From Microbacterium sorbitolivorans (GTDB taxonomy: Bacteria; Actinomycetota; Actinomycetes; Actinomycetales; Microbacteriaceae), in the NCBI RefSeq assembly GCF_003327285.1, contig NZ_KZ848473.1:806001-870000 (forward strand): a stretch of 64,000 bases of DNA. Direction: 5' to 3'. Positions 17,817-27,446 of the stretch are shown one piece after another. The position numbers and the translations under genes are program-made. The notes beneath the pieces were generated by a model. That model made no database searches and was not told the origin of the DNA. It saw only the letters and a program-made list of their open reading frames with translations. Position 1 is the stretch's first letter; each line of letters begins with the position of its first letter.

Positions 17817-18241
17817 GCGCTGGCCGCCTCGGTGGTCGCAGGCTCGAGCGAAGCGATGAGTTCCTCGATGCGGCGCTTGATCTCGTCACGGATGGGACGG
17901 ACGGACTCGATGCCCTGGCCGGCGGGGTCGTCGAGCTTCCAGTCCTCGTAGCGCTTGCCGGGGAAGAACGGGCAGGCGTCGCCGCAACCCATGGTGATCA
18001 CGACATCCGAGTCCTGCACGGCCTCGGTGGTGAGGACCTTCGGGGCCTCGCCGCGGATGTCGATGCCCTCCTCGAGCATCGCCTCGACGGCGACAGGGTT
18101 GATCTGCTCGGCGGGGATCGACCCGGCGGAACGGACCTCGATACGGCCGGCGGCGAGATGGCGGAGGTAGCCGGCGGCCATCTGGGAGCGGCCGGCGTTG
18201 TGGACGCAGACGAACAGGACGCTGGGCGTGGTGGTGGTCAT
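17813..18241 (-). CDS. arsC: Arsenate reductase, LMW-phosphatase fold (HNAGRSQ type)
   Basis: This 142-residue protein has the canonical loop C12-VHNAGRSQMAAGYL. A second cysteine in MGCGDACPFFPG matches the resolving cysteines of thioredoxin-linked arsenate reductases. The trxA and trxB genes in the same operon fit thioredoxin recycling. It starts 20 bp after the ArsR-ArsC fusion stop and overlaps the following arsC. Confidence 0.87.
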   Translation of the reverse strand: MTTTTPSVLFVCVHNAGRSQMAAGYLRHLAAGRIEVRSAGSIPAEQINPVAVEAMLEEGIDIRGEAPKVLTTEAVQDSDVVITMGCGDACPFFPGKRYEDWKLDDPAGQGIESVRPIRDEIKRRIEELIASLEPATTEAASA

Positions 18242-18261
18242 GATCGGAAGTCTTCCTTTTC

Positions 18262-19245
18262 TCAGTTCTTCACAAGCGAGTCGATAAGGGTGCGCACGCG
18301 TGCTTCGATGTCGTCGCGGATGGCGGCGACACCCTCTTCGGAGGCGAGGGCAGGGTCGCCGACCGCCCAGTCGTCATAGGTCACACCCGGAATGATCGGG
18401 CAGACATCGCCGCATCCCATCGTGACGACGACATCCGCCGCGCGCACGGCGTCGTCGGTGAGCGGCTTCGGGAACGCGGCCGCAGCGCCCTGCTCGCCCT
18501 CGATGCCGACGAGGATCGAGCGCACGTGTGGGTGCACCTCGGATGCAGGCATCGACCCGGCCGAGCGCGCGACGACCGCGCCGCCGGAGAACTGGTTCAC
18601 CAGTGCGGCGGCGAGCTGCGAGCGGCCCGCGTTGGCAACGCAGACGAACAGCACCTGCGGCTTGCCCGCCTCGCGATCGCGCGCGATGTCGGCGAGGCGC
18701 TGGCGGGCGAAGCGCTCGGTCAGCGGGATCATGTGGGTCGTCAGCTTCGCCGAGCGGACGAGACCGGCGAACGATTCCCGCACGATTGTCACGACGAGAT
18801 CGCGGTTCAAGTGCGGCATCTCGTCAGCGAGCTCCGTGGCGAGGTGCTCGACCTTCGCGGTGAGGGCCTCCAGCGCCGCCGCGCGGTCTTCCTGCTCGGT
18901 CGCAGCTTCAGCGATCGCGGCGAGCGCGAACGCGTCGAGCAGTGCGGTCACGGCCTGCTTCCTGGACGGCTGGATGCTGTAGTACACCCAGGTGCCGCGC
19001 CGCTCGGAAGCGAGCAGCCCGGTGTCCTTCAGCTTCTTCAGGTGATGCGAGACCGTCGGCTGGGAGACGTCGGCGAGCTCCGCGAGGTCGCACACGCAGG
19101 CCTCGCCGCGCGGGTCAGTCGCGATCGCCGACAGCATGCGCAGCCGGAACGGGTCAGCGAGCGCCTTCAGCGTCGACGCGACGGCGTCGGCGGCGTTCTC
19201 GCCGATGGCATGAGTCGGAGTAGGAGAACAGATCTCAGCGGTCAT
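18262..19245 (-). CDS. ArsR-ArsC fusion: arsenic-sensing repressor joined to arsenate reductase
   Basis: This 327-residue fusion contains three parts. Residues 20-95 form an ArsR winged helix with the As(III) site C50-V-C52 in EACVCDL and the recognition helix SQPTVSHHLKKL. Residues about 125-190 form a helical segment of the kind that precedes ArsC in three-domain proteins. Residues 197-327 form an LMW-phosphatase ArsC with catalytic C202-VANAGRSQ and MGCGDVCPIIPG. The fusion may let one polypeptide make and sense arsenite. The start at ATG 19245 overlaps the acr3 stop. Upstream in-frame sequence is a shadow of acr3. Confidence 0.86.
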   Translation of the reverse strand: MTAEICSPTPTHAIGENAADAVASTLKALADPFRLRMLSAIATDPRGEACVCDLAELADVSQPTVSHHLKKLKDTGLLASERRGTWVYYSIQPSRKQAVTALLDAFALAAIAEAATEQEDRAAALEALTAKVEHLATELADEMPHLNRDLVVTIVRESFAGLVRSAKLTTHMIPLTERFARQRLADIARDREAGKPQVLFVCVANAGRSQLAAALVNQFSGGAVVARSAGSMPASEVHPHVRSILVGIEGEQGAAAAFPKPLTDDAVRAADVVVTMGCGDVCPIIPGVTYDDWAVGDPALASEEGVAAIRDDIEARVRTLIDSLVKN

Positions 19246-20345
19246 GATGCCCTCGATTCGGTGACAGCGGGAACAGCATACGGGTCGGTGTCGAACCACT
19301 TCCGCGCCGCCCACAGGGAGACGTAGACGAGTCCCACAAGCACGGGCACCTCGATCAGCGGGCCGACGACGCCCGCGAGAGCCTGGCCGCTCGTCGCACC
19401 GAAGGTGCCGATCGCGACGGCGATGGCGAGCTCGAAGTTGTTGCCCGCCGCCGTGAAAGCGAGCGTCGTCGAGCGGGCGTAGTTCAGCCCGACTCCCTTG
19501 CCGAGCAGGAGGCCCGCGAACCACATAATCGCGAAGTACGCGAGCAGCGGCAGGGCGATGCGGGCGACGTCCCACGGCTGGGAGGTGATCGCCTCTCCCT
19601 GCAGGGCGAACAGCAGCACGATCGTGAAGAGCAGCCCGTAGAGGGCGAACGGGCCGATGACGGGGATGAACTTCGCCTCGTACCAGTCGCGGCCCTTCGC
19701 CTTCTCGCCGAAGAACCGGGTGAGGAACCCGGCCGCGAGCGGCACGCCGAGGAAGACGAGCACATTGATCGCGATCTGCCCGATCGAGACGTCGAGCCCC
19801 TGCGAGTCGAGGCCGAGCCAGCCCGGCAGCACGGTCAGGTAGAACCAGCCGAGCAGCGAGAACGCGACGACTTGGAAGACCGAGTTGATGAACACCAGCA
19901 CCGCGGTCGCTTCCCGGTCGCCGCAGGCGAGGTCGTTCCAGATCACGACCATCGCGATACAGCGCGCGAGCCCCACGATGATGAGACCCGTACGGTACTC
20001 GGGCAGGTCAGGTAGGAAGATCCACGCCAGGGCGAACATCACGGCCGGCCCCGCGATCCAGTTCAGGATGAGTGAGGAGACGAGGAGCTTCTTGTCCCCA
20101 GTCACGGCGGCGACCTTGTCGTAGCGGACCTTCGCCAGCACCGGATACATCATGATCAGCAGGCCGAGGCCGATCGGCACCGAGATCCCGCCGACCTCCA
20201 TGTGCGCGAGCACGTCGGACAGCGCCGGGATGAAGCGGCCGAGCAGGAGGCCCGCGACCATCGCGAGGCCGATCCACAGCGGCAGCCACCGGTCGAGGGT
20301 GGAGAGCTTCGCCGGCTTCGCGCGAACTTCAGTGACGGTGCTCAT
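19242..20345 (-). CDS. arsB: Arsenite efflux permease (Acr3 family)
   Basis: This 367-residue transporter has about ten transmembrane helices and exports arsenite. The conserved functional cysteine is C129 in GLARCIAMVVIWNDLA, and the family motif AAGNNFELAIAV is present near the C terminus. It overlaps trxA upstream and the ArsR-ArsC fusion downstream by 4 bp each (ATGA), indicating translational coupling. Confidence 0.94.
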   Translation of the reverse strand: MSTVTEVRAKPAKLSTLDRWLPLWIGLAMVAGLLLGRFIPALSDVLAHMEVGGISVPIGLGLLIMMYPVLAKVRYDKVAAVTGDKKLLVSSLILNWIAGPAVMFALAWIFLPDLPEYRTGLIIVGLARCIAMVVIWNDLACGDREATAVLVFINSVFQVVAFSLLGWFYLTVLPGWLGLDSQGLDVSIGQIAINVLVFLGVPLAAGFLTRFFGEKAKGRDWYEAKFIPVIGPFALYGLLFTIVLLFALQGEAITSQPWDVARIALPLLAYFAIMWFAGLLLGKGVGLNYARSTTLAFTAAGNNFELAIAVAIGTFGATSGQALAGVVGPLIEVPVLVGLVYVSLWAARKWFDTDPYAVPAVTESRAS

Positions 20346-20668
20346 GCGATCAGCTCGTCGATCATGCCCGCGATGACGGGCTTGGGGTTCGCACCGATGA
20401 GCACGTCGACGCGCTCACCGCCGCGGTAGAAGCCGAGGGTCGGGATCGAGGTGACGCCGGCGGCCATCACGGTCGCGGGGTTCGCATCCGCGTCGAGCTT
20501 GACGATCTTCACTCGGCCGTCGTACTCGCCGGCGAGGTCTTCGAGGATCGGTGCGATCGCCTTGCACGGTCCGCACCAGGTCGCCCAGATGTCGACCAGC
20601 ACGGGGATCTCGGACTGCAGCACCTCGGCCTCGAACGTGGCGTCAGTGACGGTGATGGTCGCGCTCAT
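20342..20668 (-). CDS. trxA: Thioredoxin in ars operon
   Basis: This 108-residue thioredoxin has the active site W-C32-GPC35 and the cis-proline segment TSIPTLGFY. In this operon it most likely recycles one or more ArsC proteins, with electrons from the adjacent thioredoxin reductase. The start at ATG 20668 overlaps the trxB stop (ATGA). Confidence 0.93.
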   Translation of the reverse strand: MSATITVTDATFEAEVLQSEIPVLVDIWATWCGPCKAIAPILEDLAGEYDGRVKIVKLDADANPATVMAAGVTSIPTLGFYRGGERVDVLIGANPKPVIAGMIDELIA

Positions 20669-21633
20669 GCGGATACCTCCAGAAGTTCGGTCTCGGTCTC
20701 GCCAGCGGGCAGGCCGGCGAGGAAGTGCTGGGCGTCGAGGGCCGCGGCACATCCGGTGCCCGATGCGGTGATCGCCTGACGGTAGCGGCGGTCGACGAGG
20801 TCACCTGCGGCGAAGACACCCGGCAGGTTCGTCGCGGTGGTCGGGTGGTCGACGAGCACATAGCCCTCGTCGTCGAGATCGACCTGCCCGGTCAGCAGCT
20901 CCGAGCGCGGGTCGTGGCCGATCGCGACGAACACACCGGAGACGGGCAGGACGCGCTCAGCACCAGTGGCCGTGTTGCGCAGGCGGAGCGCCTCGACGGC
21001 GCTCTCGCCGACCAGCTCGGCGACCTCGCTGTTCCACGCGACCTCGATCTTCGGGTCGGCGAGCACGCGCTCGGCCATGATCTTCGACGCGCGGAACTCG
21101 TCGCGGCGGTGCACGACGGTCACCTTCGACGCGAAACGCGTCAGGAACAGCGCTTCTTCCATCGCGGAGTCACCGCCGCCGACCACCGCGATCTCCTTCT
21201 CCCGGAAGAAGAAGCCGTCGCACGTCGCGCACCACGACAGACCATGACCCGACAGACGCTCCTCATCGGCGAGGCCGAGCTTGCGGTACGCGGAGCCGGT
21301 GGTGAGGATCACGCTGCGCGAGCGGAACGTCTCACCCGAACCGGTCTCGATCGTCTTCACGTCGCCAGCGAGATCGAGACTGGTCGCATCGTCATAGAGG
21401 ATGCGCGCACCGAAACGCTCAGCCTGCGCCCGCATCGCCTCCATCAGCTCCGGACCCTGCACACCGTCGGTGAAGCCCGGGAAGTTCTCGACCTCGGTGG
21501 TCGTCATGAGCGAACCGCCGGCGGTCACCGCGCCGGCGATCACGACGGGAGCGAGCCCCGCCCGAGCCGCGTAGACCGCGGCCGTGTACCCTGCCGGGCC
21601 GGACCCGACGATCACTACCTGTTGCATCGACAT
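20665..21633 (-). CDS. trxB: Thioredoxin reductase (ArsT-like)
   Basis: This 322-residue NADPH-dependent flavoprotein has the FAD motif [15 protein letters not shown], the dithiol C135-AT-C138 in [10 protein letters not shown], and the NADPH motif [15 protein letters not shown]. It is the first gene of a six-gene overlapping operon ending at 17397. Its position in an arsenic operon matches arsT of Streptomyces ars clusters. ATG 21627 is a possible alternative start. Confidence 0.94.
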   Translation of the reverse strand: MSMQQVVIVGSGPAGYTAAVYAARAGLAPVVIAGAVTAGGSLMTTTEVENFPGFTDGVQGPELMEAMRAQAERFGARILYDDATSLDLAGDVKTIETGSGETFRSRSVILTTGSAYRKLGLADEERLSGHGLSWCATCDGFFFREKEIAVVGGGDSAMEEALFLTRFASKVTVVHRRDEFRASKIMAERVLADPKIEVAWNSEVAELVGESAVEALRLRNTATGAERVLPVSGVFVAIGHDPRSELLTGQVDLDDEGYVLVDHPTTATNLPGVFAAGDLVDRRYRQAITASGTGCAAALDAQHFLAGLPAGETETELLEVSA

Positions 21634-21642
21634 GTTTCTATA

Positions 21643-21656
21643 TTGACGTACTTCAA
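21643..21656. promoter_or_regulatory. Candidate operator upstream of the trxB-arsC operon
   Basis: The near-palindrome TTGACGTACTTCAA (one mismatched pair) lies 10 bp upstream of trxB in an AT-rich stretch. The ArsR-ArsC fusion encoded in this operon is the obvious candidate to bind it. Confidence 0.4.
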
Positions 21657-21811
21657 AACAGTCGGCAAGTGGAGCAGGCGGGTTCAGGGAGTTGTTCGCC
21701 GGATGTTCATCCGAACCAATCTGCTTCTCGCGACGCGCACGACGCGAGAAGCGGATAGCTCACCTGCGAAAGCAACCGCTTCGTGAGATCCTTCAGACGT
21801 CGGCATGGGTA

Positions 21812-22777
21812 TCAGGTATCGGTACGTCCGCTGTCGCGCCGCGCATCTTTCGTATTGCCGCCCTCGAGCGACGCGAGGTACTCGTTGTACGCTTCTAGAT
21901 CGATCTCGTCCTGAGTCTGTCGGCGCGACGCGAGCTTCGCATCCCGTTTGCTCCATCGCGACAGCGTAACGATGAGCACGATGAGCAACGGCAGCTCCGC
22001 GTACGTCCACATCATCGTCCCCGCGACGATCTGGTCTCGCATCGGATCGATCGCCCAACCGTCGCGTGTCACGTCGTATGCGCTGAACAACGGGGCAGCG
22101 GAAAGCAGCATCACCAGGCCCAGCACAGCGTGGACTTGGATCTCGACGACGACCTCAACCAGGCGGCCGGCGAACGACGTCGGCCTCGGCACGGGGTCTG
22201 AGGACCAGAGCGGAACCGCGGCGACGACGCCCAACGCGAATATCGCCAACAAGAGGACTTCATGGCCGACGGGCACACGGACGAGCAGGCTCACCAGATC
22301 GGTGAGGTAGAGCCCCGGGTACAGCAGGATCGCAATCAGGATCGCGATGCCCGGTCGCACCAGAACTCGGCTGACAGGGGACCTCAAGCCGCCGAGTGCG
22401 AGCCGGAGCGCGGTTCTGCCGATCCTCCGATGGGGCGTCGCACGCAGCAGCAGACGGCCAGGCGTCCCGAGCACCAGCAATGGCGCAACGATTGTCATCA
22501 GGGTGATCTGCTGGAACAGCAGCGCGGAGATGAGAACTTCGGCGTATGCGTGTACGCCGAGACAACCTGTTGCAGCCAGCAGCGCGCATCCGAGCAGGAA
22601 CGCGATCGATCTGCCGATCGGCCAGCGTCGGCCGGCGCGCCGTAGCCGAATCACTCCGAGCAGGTACAGAACCGCCCCGATCCCGGCGATGACGACGAGA
22701 ACGGACACTCCGTTGGGCGAGAACGAGAGCAGAGACGGCCACGTTGGAGCCGGTAGATTCTGCGCGTCGATGTTCAT
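21812..22777 (-). CDS. CtaG-like cytochrome c oxidase assembly protein
   Basis: This roughly 321-residue integral membrane protein (ATG 22777) has about seven helices and CtaG/caa3-assembly family features: HAYAEVLISALLFQQ, APLLVLGTPGRLLLR and DPMRDQIVAGTMMW. Such proteins are linked to copper insertion into haem-copper oxidases. It is the last gene of the DsbA-Lnt-CopCD operon and starts 10 bp after CopC. A related CtaG-like domain is fused to CopD upstream, so the operon encodes two such modules. Confidence 0.75.
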   Translation of the reverse strand: MNIDAQNLPAPTWPSLLSFSPNGVSVLVVIAGIGAVLYLLGVIRLRRAGRRWPIGRSIAFLLGCALLAATGCLGVHAYAEVLISALLFQQITLMTIVAPLLVLGTPGRLLLRATPHRRIGRTALRLALGGLRSPVSRVLVRPGIAILIAILLYPGLYLTDLVSLLVRVPVGHEVLLLAIFALGVVAAVPLWSSDPVPRPTSFAGRLVEVVVEIQVHAVLGLVMLLSAAPLFSAYDVTRDGWAIDPMRDQIVAGTMMWTYAELPLLIVLIVTLSRWSKRDAKLASRRQTQDEIDLEAYNEYLASLEGGNTKDARRDSGRTDT

Positions 22778-22787
22778 CCTGTTGGTG

Positions 22788-23498
22788 TCACTCCTCGTCA
22801 GGATCGTCCCCGGCATCACGCCGGGACTTCGTGTAGGCACGGAGCACAAAGACCAGCGCGATCAGGATGAGTACGACGATGAAGCCTGCAAATACGAACA
22901 GCCCTCCCATACCGGCTCCCGTGTCGGCGCTGGATTCCTCTTGAGATTCCTGGGCACCATTGCGAGGGGCCTCCGTGGTCGGTATCGGAGCGGCTTCCTC
23001 CGGCGTCTCTGCATCAGGAGCCGTCGTCTCCTCCTGATCAACGTCTTCGCTGCCCGGCTGCACGCGCTGATCCTCATTGTCGCAAGCGGGGAGATCCCAT
23101 CCCAGTGCCGGAGTCCCGCCTGAGACAGGCTCATAGTCGAAGTCGAAGGCTTCCGAGACCGGGTGGCCGTCGCTCGACACCGCGTTCCACGTCACTGTGT
23201 AGGTCCCGGCTTCACCGAGCTCAACGGGAGTGGAGAGTACGTTCCGTTCGATCGTCGAGCATGCGGTCTCGTAGTAGAGACCATCCGGTCCCTCGACCTG
23301 CGCAAAACTCGCCTGACCGAAGTCGATCAGCTCGCCGCTGAACGTAAGCGCGACCTCATCAAGAGTCGACACCGTCTCTCCGTTCGCGGGGGTCGACTCG
23401 AGCATCGTGTCGTGTGCCGAAGCGGCCTGCGTCGGGATGAGTACCGCAGCGGCAAGCACTGCGCCCCCCACCAAGGTTCGTCCGAGCGTGAGTTTCAT
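22788..23498 (-). CDS. copC: CopC-domain protein, membrane-anchored
   Basis: This 236-residue exported protein has a signal peptide ending ASA, leaving H29 as the mature N-terminal residue, the usual Cu(II)-binding amine and histidine of CopC. The second conserved histidine is H112 (SSDGHPVSEAF). An acidic Pro/Glu/Thr linker leads to a C-terminal transmembrane helix and a charged tail. The start at ATG 23498 overlaps the CopD stop. It would bind copper on the outer face and pass it to CopD. Confidence 0.88.
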   Translation of the reverse strand: MKLTLGRTLVGGAVLAAAVLIPTQAASAHDTMLESTPANGETVSTLDEVALTFSGELIDFGQASFAQVEGPDGLYYETACSTIERNVLSTPVELGEAGTYTVTWNAVSSDGHPVSEAFDFDYEPVSGGTPALGWDLPACDNEDQRVQPGSEDVDQEETTAPDAETPEEAAPIPTTEAPRNGAQESQEESSADTGAGMGGLFVFAGFIVVLILIALVFVLRAYTKSRRDAGDDPDEE

Positions 23499-25390
23499 CG
23501 CTTTCCTTCCAGTACTGCTTTTCGTGTGTCGATCTGTTCCTGAGCGCCTCGCGCAGGTGAGCGCGATGCGCGAAGCATGACGGGAGCGACGAGTATGACG
23601 CCCCCACCGAGGAGGAATGCCACCGCGGCGATATCCTGATCCGCTACCGGCTCCGGCCCCCATGCCCGCCCCATCGCGCCGAACCATTCGGCAGCGATCA
23701 GCCCTTGTTGGAAGCGGACCCATGCCGCGAAGCTCAGCAATGCGACCAGAGCGATACCGATCGCGGCCACTCGCTGACCGGCTTGCTCCCGACCGCTCCC
23801 GGACGCGTTCAGGGCCGCCATAATCAGTGCTCCGCCGACAAGCGATACGACGATCATCATTTGATGTCCGAGCTGGTTGGACAGAGTCCAGCGGAAGATC
23901 CCCGGCGCCGCGCCGACCCAGACGATGGCGGCGAACACCAGCGCCGCGACAATCGGCGCAGAGAGCGCGGTACGCACGCGAGAGGCACCGAGCCGCATGA
24001 TTGCCTCGCGCGGACCGAACGAACCGTCTGACCGCGGAAGAATCGTGCGGATCGCCAGCTCGTACGGCGCGGCCGATGCGAGGAGAAGCGGAACCGCGGT
24101 GAGAAGCAGCACTCGACCGAGTGCGTTCATACTGTGCATGTAGTCGCTATATACAGCGCTCGGACCCGACGTCACCCAGGCGAGCAGGGCGAGACCTGCC
24201 ATCCACGCCGTCGTACGCCGACGCGACCATCGCGCTCCGGCTCGACGGATTCGATGAACACCGAGTGCGTAGTACACAGCTGCTGCGCCGGCGAGCACTG
24301 CCCAAAGCAGATCCAGCTTCCATTCGCCGAGCCACGTGGACCCGTCGATCGGCGCGGGCAGGGGTGCGTCCGTCAAGAATTCAGCTGGCGTCACAAGTAC
24401 GGGAGCAGAGCTGTCCGCAGGTGCAGGTGTGCGCGAAAGTGCGGTCGCCGTTCCCATAGCGACTCCCATGATCAGCAGTTCGAAGGCCACCAGCATCCAG
24501 AAAGCAGTGCGTCGGGCGAGACGTGTGATCATGCGACTTCTGTAGTACGCGCCGAGCACGGCGAGCCCTGCCAACGCTGCTGTCTTGATCCCGAGCAGTG
24601 CGCCGTATGGGCTCCACAAGTCCGCCAGCGCCGTGATCGACGTCAGCGCACGGGCCACCCCTGACAGAAGCACGAGCATGAAAGAGGCCAGGGCGAGAGA
24701 GGAATACCTGGCGACAACAGCTCCGATGCTCTCGCGCGGGATCAACGGCCGAACCAGGATGAGGGTGAGCAGCCCGCCCACCCATACGGCAGCGCCGACG
24801 ACATGCAGGATGAGGGCCATCACAGCGGCATCGTGGTTCGCGAGGCTTCCCGCGTGCCCCTGGGTCGACAGGGGTACGAGGCATACCACGGCGAGGATCA
24901 TGAGGACGGTTTCGGCAATAGCACCGCGCGCAACGACCGCGAACGTAGAGATGATCGCCGCGCCGATCACTGTCAGCAGCCACGCGAGCCCGAGTTCCGT
25001 CTCCGTCAGGAAGCGGCCGAGCTGCTCGCCGAATCCGATGTCCAACGATAGTTCCGGAGCGAGCGTCGAGAGATACGTCAGAAAGCCGGCCCCGGTCGCC
25101 GCCGCAGTCAGGACGACCGCCGCGGCCGCGGCGATCACTTGCGACGCTTCATATGCTTTGGAACCGCGCGGCAGGGCGAAGGCGCGCAGAATGAGAGAGC
25201 CCGCCATAACGCCGCCGGCAAGGTTCACGATGAGCTTCGCGAACGGGAGCCCCCATCGCACGAACGCTCCGGGATCGGAGACGAGACGTTCGGCTGCGCC
25301 TGACCCGAGCACCAATCCGAACGCTGTCATGAGCACTGCGAACACGAGCAGTCCCACTGGGCCGATGAGACGCAACTGGCGGAGCGTCAT
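23495..25390 (-). CDS. copD: CopD-CtaG fusion membrane protein
   Basis: This 631-residue polytopic protein is a fusion. The N-terminal half matches CopD copper-import proteins, with histidine-containing helices such as STQGHAGSLANHDAAVMALILHV. The C-terminal half matches the CtaG/caa3-assembly family (SDYMHSMNALGRVLLLTAVPLLL and LSNQLGHQMMIVVSL, broken here by family-typical spacing). Fusions of this kind are common in Actinobacteria. Copper uptake and delivery to cytochrome oxidase is the expected role. It overlaps both neighbours by 4 bp. Confidence 0.88.
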   Translation of the reverse strand: MTLRQLRLIGPVGLLVFAVLMTAFGLVLGSGAAERLVSDPGAFVRWGLPFAKLIVNLAGGVMAGSLILRAFALPRGSKAYEASQVIAAAAAVVLTAAATGAGFLTYLSTLAPELSLDIGFGEQLGRFLTETELGLAWLLTVIGAAIISTFAVVARGAIAETVLMILAVVCLVPLSTQGHAGSLANHDAAVMALILHVVGAAVWVGGLLTLILVRPLIPRESIGAVVARYSSLALASFMLVLLSGVARALTSITALADLWSPYGALLGIKTAALAGLAVLGAYYRSRMITRLARRTAFWMLVAFELLIMGVAMGTATALSRTPAPADSSAPVLVTPAEFLTDAPLPAPIDGSTWLGEWKLDLLWAVLAGAAAVYYALGVHRIRRAGARWSRRRTTAWMAGLALLAWVTSGPSAVYSDYMHSMNALGRVLLLTAVPLLLASAAPYELAIRTILPRSDGSFGPREAIMRLGASRVRTALSAPIVAALVFAAIVWVGAAPGIFRWTLSNQLGHQMMIVVSLVGGALIMAALNASGSGREQAGQRVAAIGIALVALLSFAAWVRFQQGLIAAEWFGAMGRAWGPEPVADQDIAAVAFLLGGGVILVAPVMLRASRSPARGAQEQIDTRKAVLEGKR

Positions 25391-25890
25391 GAGCTGCTCC
25401 CCTCGTCCGCATTCGCTCCTTCGCGTACATCCGCCTCCGTGCATTGCCCGGTTGACGGCAGCTGCTGAGCTGCCACAGCAAGGCGATCGAGAACGTCGTC
25501 TGCCGAGAGCACGGTTGTATCGACGACGACCTCGGCTGCCGGGTTACGACCGAACGTCGCGAGTGTCAGCTGAGGTGAACGCGACTCGTCCACGGTCCAA
25601 TCGACTCCTCCGATACGAACGCATTGCTTGTCGTCCGATGCCACTGGGTCTGTCCCGCAGGTGAAGGTCACTGCCGTCGGATCGCCCCATGCCCCTGTAG
25701 CTTGGGCGTTCGTCCAACGACGCGTCTGCTCACCGATCGCGTTCGGCAACCGTACCGAGGCAGCGGCGCACTCAACCTCGTTCGCGCCCGGTGCGGGGGT
25801 GAGCGGAACCGTATCGGCGCAGGCTGTGAGCGCAGCCGCGAGTGCGAGCAGGGCCACAGCCGTTCCGGTGGTTCGTGTTCCTGTTTTCAT
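25387..25890 (-). CDS. DUF3515-like lipoprotein
   Basis: This 167-residue exported lipoprotein has a signal peptide and lipobox LTAC (Cys 24). The mature part has four cysteines and a CGTDPVASD...QCVRIGGVDW pattern like DUF3515 proteins. The function is unknown. It lies between Lnt and CopD-CtaG with 4-bp overlaps on both sides, so it may be a substrate of the adjacent Lnt and a partner of the copper proteins. Confidence 0.72.
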   Translation of the reverse strand: MKTGTRTTGTAVALLALAAALTACADTVPLTPAPGANEVECAAASVRLPNAIGEQTRRWTNAQATGAWGDPTAVTFTCGTDPVASDDKQCVRIGGVDWTVDESRSPQLTLATFGRNPAAEVVVDTTVLSADDVLDRLAVAAQQLPSTGQCTEADVREGANADEGSSS

Positions 25891-27446
25891 GACTTCCGTT
25901 CTGTTGCGGCCGAGCGGTTGCTCAACCGAACGAGCCCGAGTGAGATGAGCGTGCAGATCGCAAGCACTGCGAGGCCCGCGATTGGGATCGATCCGATGAC
26001 GACCGCCGGAGTCCGGCCCGCGTACAACGGAACATCCGATACCGACGCAGCAGACTCGCCCGGAGCCGCGGCGTCGATCACGGAGCCGTCCGGCAGCACG
26101 ACCTGGCTCGTGCCGGTCGTCGACACGTTGACGACAGCCCTACCGGCTTCGAACGCCCGGAGACGAGCGATCGCCATCTGCTGCAGGTTCTCGTCAGTAC
26201 CGCGGAAGTCTGCGTTGTTCGTTTGAAAGATATAGACCTCCGCGCCGCCTTCCGCGCCGGCTCGGATCACGTCGTCGTAGATCAGGTCGAAGCAGATCCC
26301 GACGCCGATCCGAACGCCGTCGACATCGAGCACGGGCTCAGTCCTCCCAGCCGTGTACTCGCGTTGTATGAGCCCCACCAGTCCCGGGACGAGCCGTTCG
26401 TAGAACGCACGGTCGGGCACGTACTCACCGAACGGAACGGGATGGCGTTTGTCGTAGAACTGCACGCTGTCCCCTGTGCCCCAGAGGAACGATGTGTTGT
26501 AGGTCTCGCCCGAACGTGTGACGGCGGCGTTAGCCAGCAGCGGAGCGTCTGCGGCGCGAACGACGGCGTCGAGCCTGCGCGCAGTCTGCGGGCTCTGGTA
26601 CGGATCGCTGTCCACGGCTCCCTCGGGCCATACGATCAGATCTGCGCCGCGCCCGTAGAGCGCCTCGCTGCGTGCCTCGTGCAGTTCGAGGATCTCGCCG
26701 GGCGAACGGTCATCGAAGTACCCCGATGGTCCGTTCGCCTGAACCCACCCGATCGCCATCTGCCCGGTCTGTCGTGTCGGGAAGGCCGGGATCAGCGCCA
26801 GCGCACAGGCGAGCGACACAGGGAGCGCCAGCATTCTGAACCGCCGCGCCCAGAGACATTCGATCGTCAGAGCGCACACCGCAACGATCGCGAACGAGAC
26901 CCCGTCGACGCCGATCCACGACACCGCCTCTGCGAACGGTCCGTTCGCTTGACTCGTCGCCACCCGCGCCCACGGGAATCCGGAATACGGCCAGGTACCC
27001 GCCACCATTTCCCGCGCAGACCACAGTCCAGCCACGAGACCGGGGCGCACCAGGAAGCGCGCGCGGACACCGAGCTTCTCTGTCCATCGATAGGCAAGGG
27101 CGATTGCGATGCCTCCCGCCGCTACGAGGGCACCTTCCAGCCCGACGAGAGCAACCCAGGGCAGCGGCCCCAGGAACTCCCCCACCCAACTGAGATGGAT
27201 CGCGAAGAAGACGACGCCGAATACGGTTCCGACGAGGATTGCGCCGAGGACACTTCGACCGCGCAGCGCCATCAGCGTCAGCACAACAGCGACGAACGCC
27301 GCCGGCCAAAGTCCTACTGCGGGGTACGCGACATCGAGCATCACGCCTGCCAGTACCGTCGAGGCTATCGCCCACCGCAATCGGAGCACGCCTGTCTGTG
27401 CCGCAGTCGCCCGCGGCGCAGACACCGGTTCAGTCTGCGAGAGCAC
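25887..27446 (-). CDS. lnt: Apolipoprotein N-acyltransferase, island copy
   Basis: This 519-residue membrane enzyme adds the third acyl chain to lipoprotein N termini. It has N-terminal helices and a nitrilase domain with catalytic triad E275 (WPEGAVDS), K333 (YDKRHPVPFGEYVP) and C385 (GICFDLIY). The start is GTG 27446, overlapping the DsbA-like gene by 17 bp. A second complete Lnt is encoded in the backbone at 46111-47673. This paralogue sits in a copper operon on an island that encodes at least three lipoproteins, which suggests dedicated maturation of those proteins. Confidence 0.9.
   Translation of the reverse strand: MLSQTEPVSAPRATAAQTGVLRLRWAIASTVLAGVMLDVAYPAVGLWPAAFVAVVLTLMALRGRSVLGAILVGTVFGVVFFAIHLSWVGEFLGPLPWVALVGLEGALVAAGGIAIALAYRWTEKLGVRARFLVRPGLVAGLWSAREMVAGTWPYSGFPWARVATSQANGPFAEAVSWIGVDGVSFAIVAVCALTIECLWARRFRMLALPVSLACALALIPAFPTRQTGQMAIGWVQANGPSGYFDDRSPGEILELHEARSEALYGRGADLIVWPEGAVDSDPYQSPQTARRLDAVVRAADAPLLANAAVTRSGETYNTSFLWGTGDSVQFYDKRHPVPFGEYVPDRAFYERLVPGLVGLIQREYTAGRTEPVLDVDGVRIGVGICFDLIYDDVIRAGAEGGAEVYIFQTNNADFRGTDENLQQMAIARLRAFEAGRAVVNVSTTGTSQVVLPDGSVIDAAAPGESAASVSDVPLYAGRTPAVVIGSIPIAGLAVLAICTLISLGLVRLSNRSAATERKS

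Noticed and set aside
24381-24983. Cys/Arg-rich minus-strand frame inside copD-ctaG
   Set aside because: It is a shadow in another frame of a well-supported membrane protein, without a start signal.
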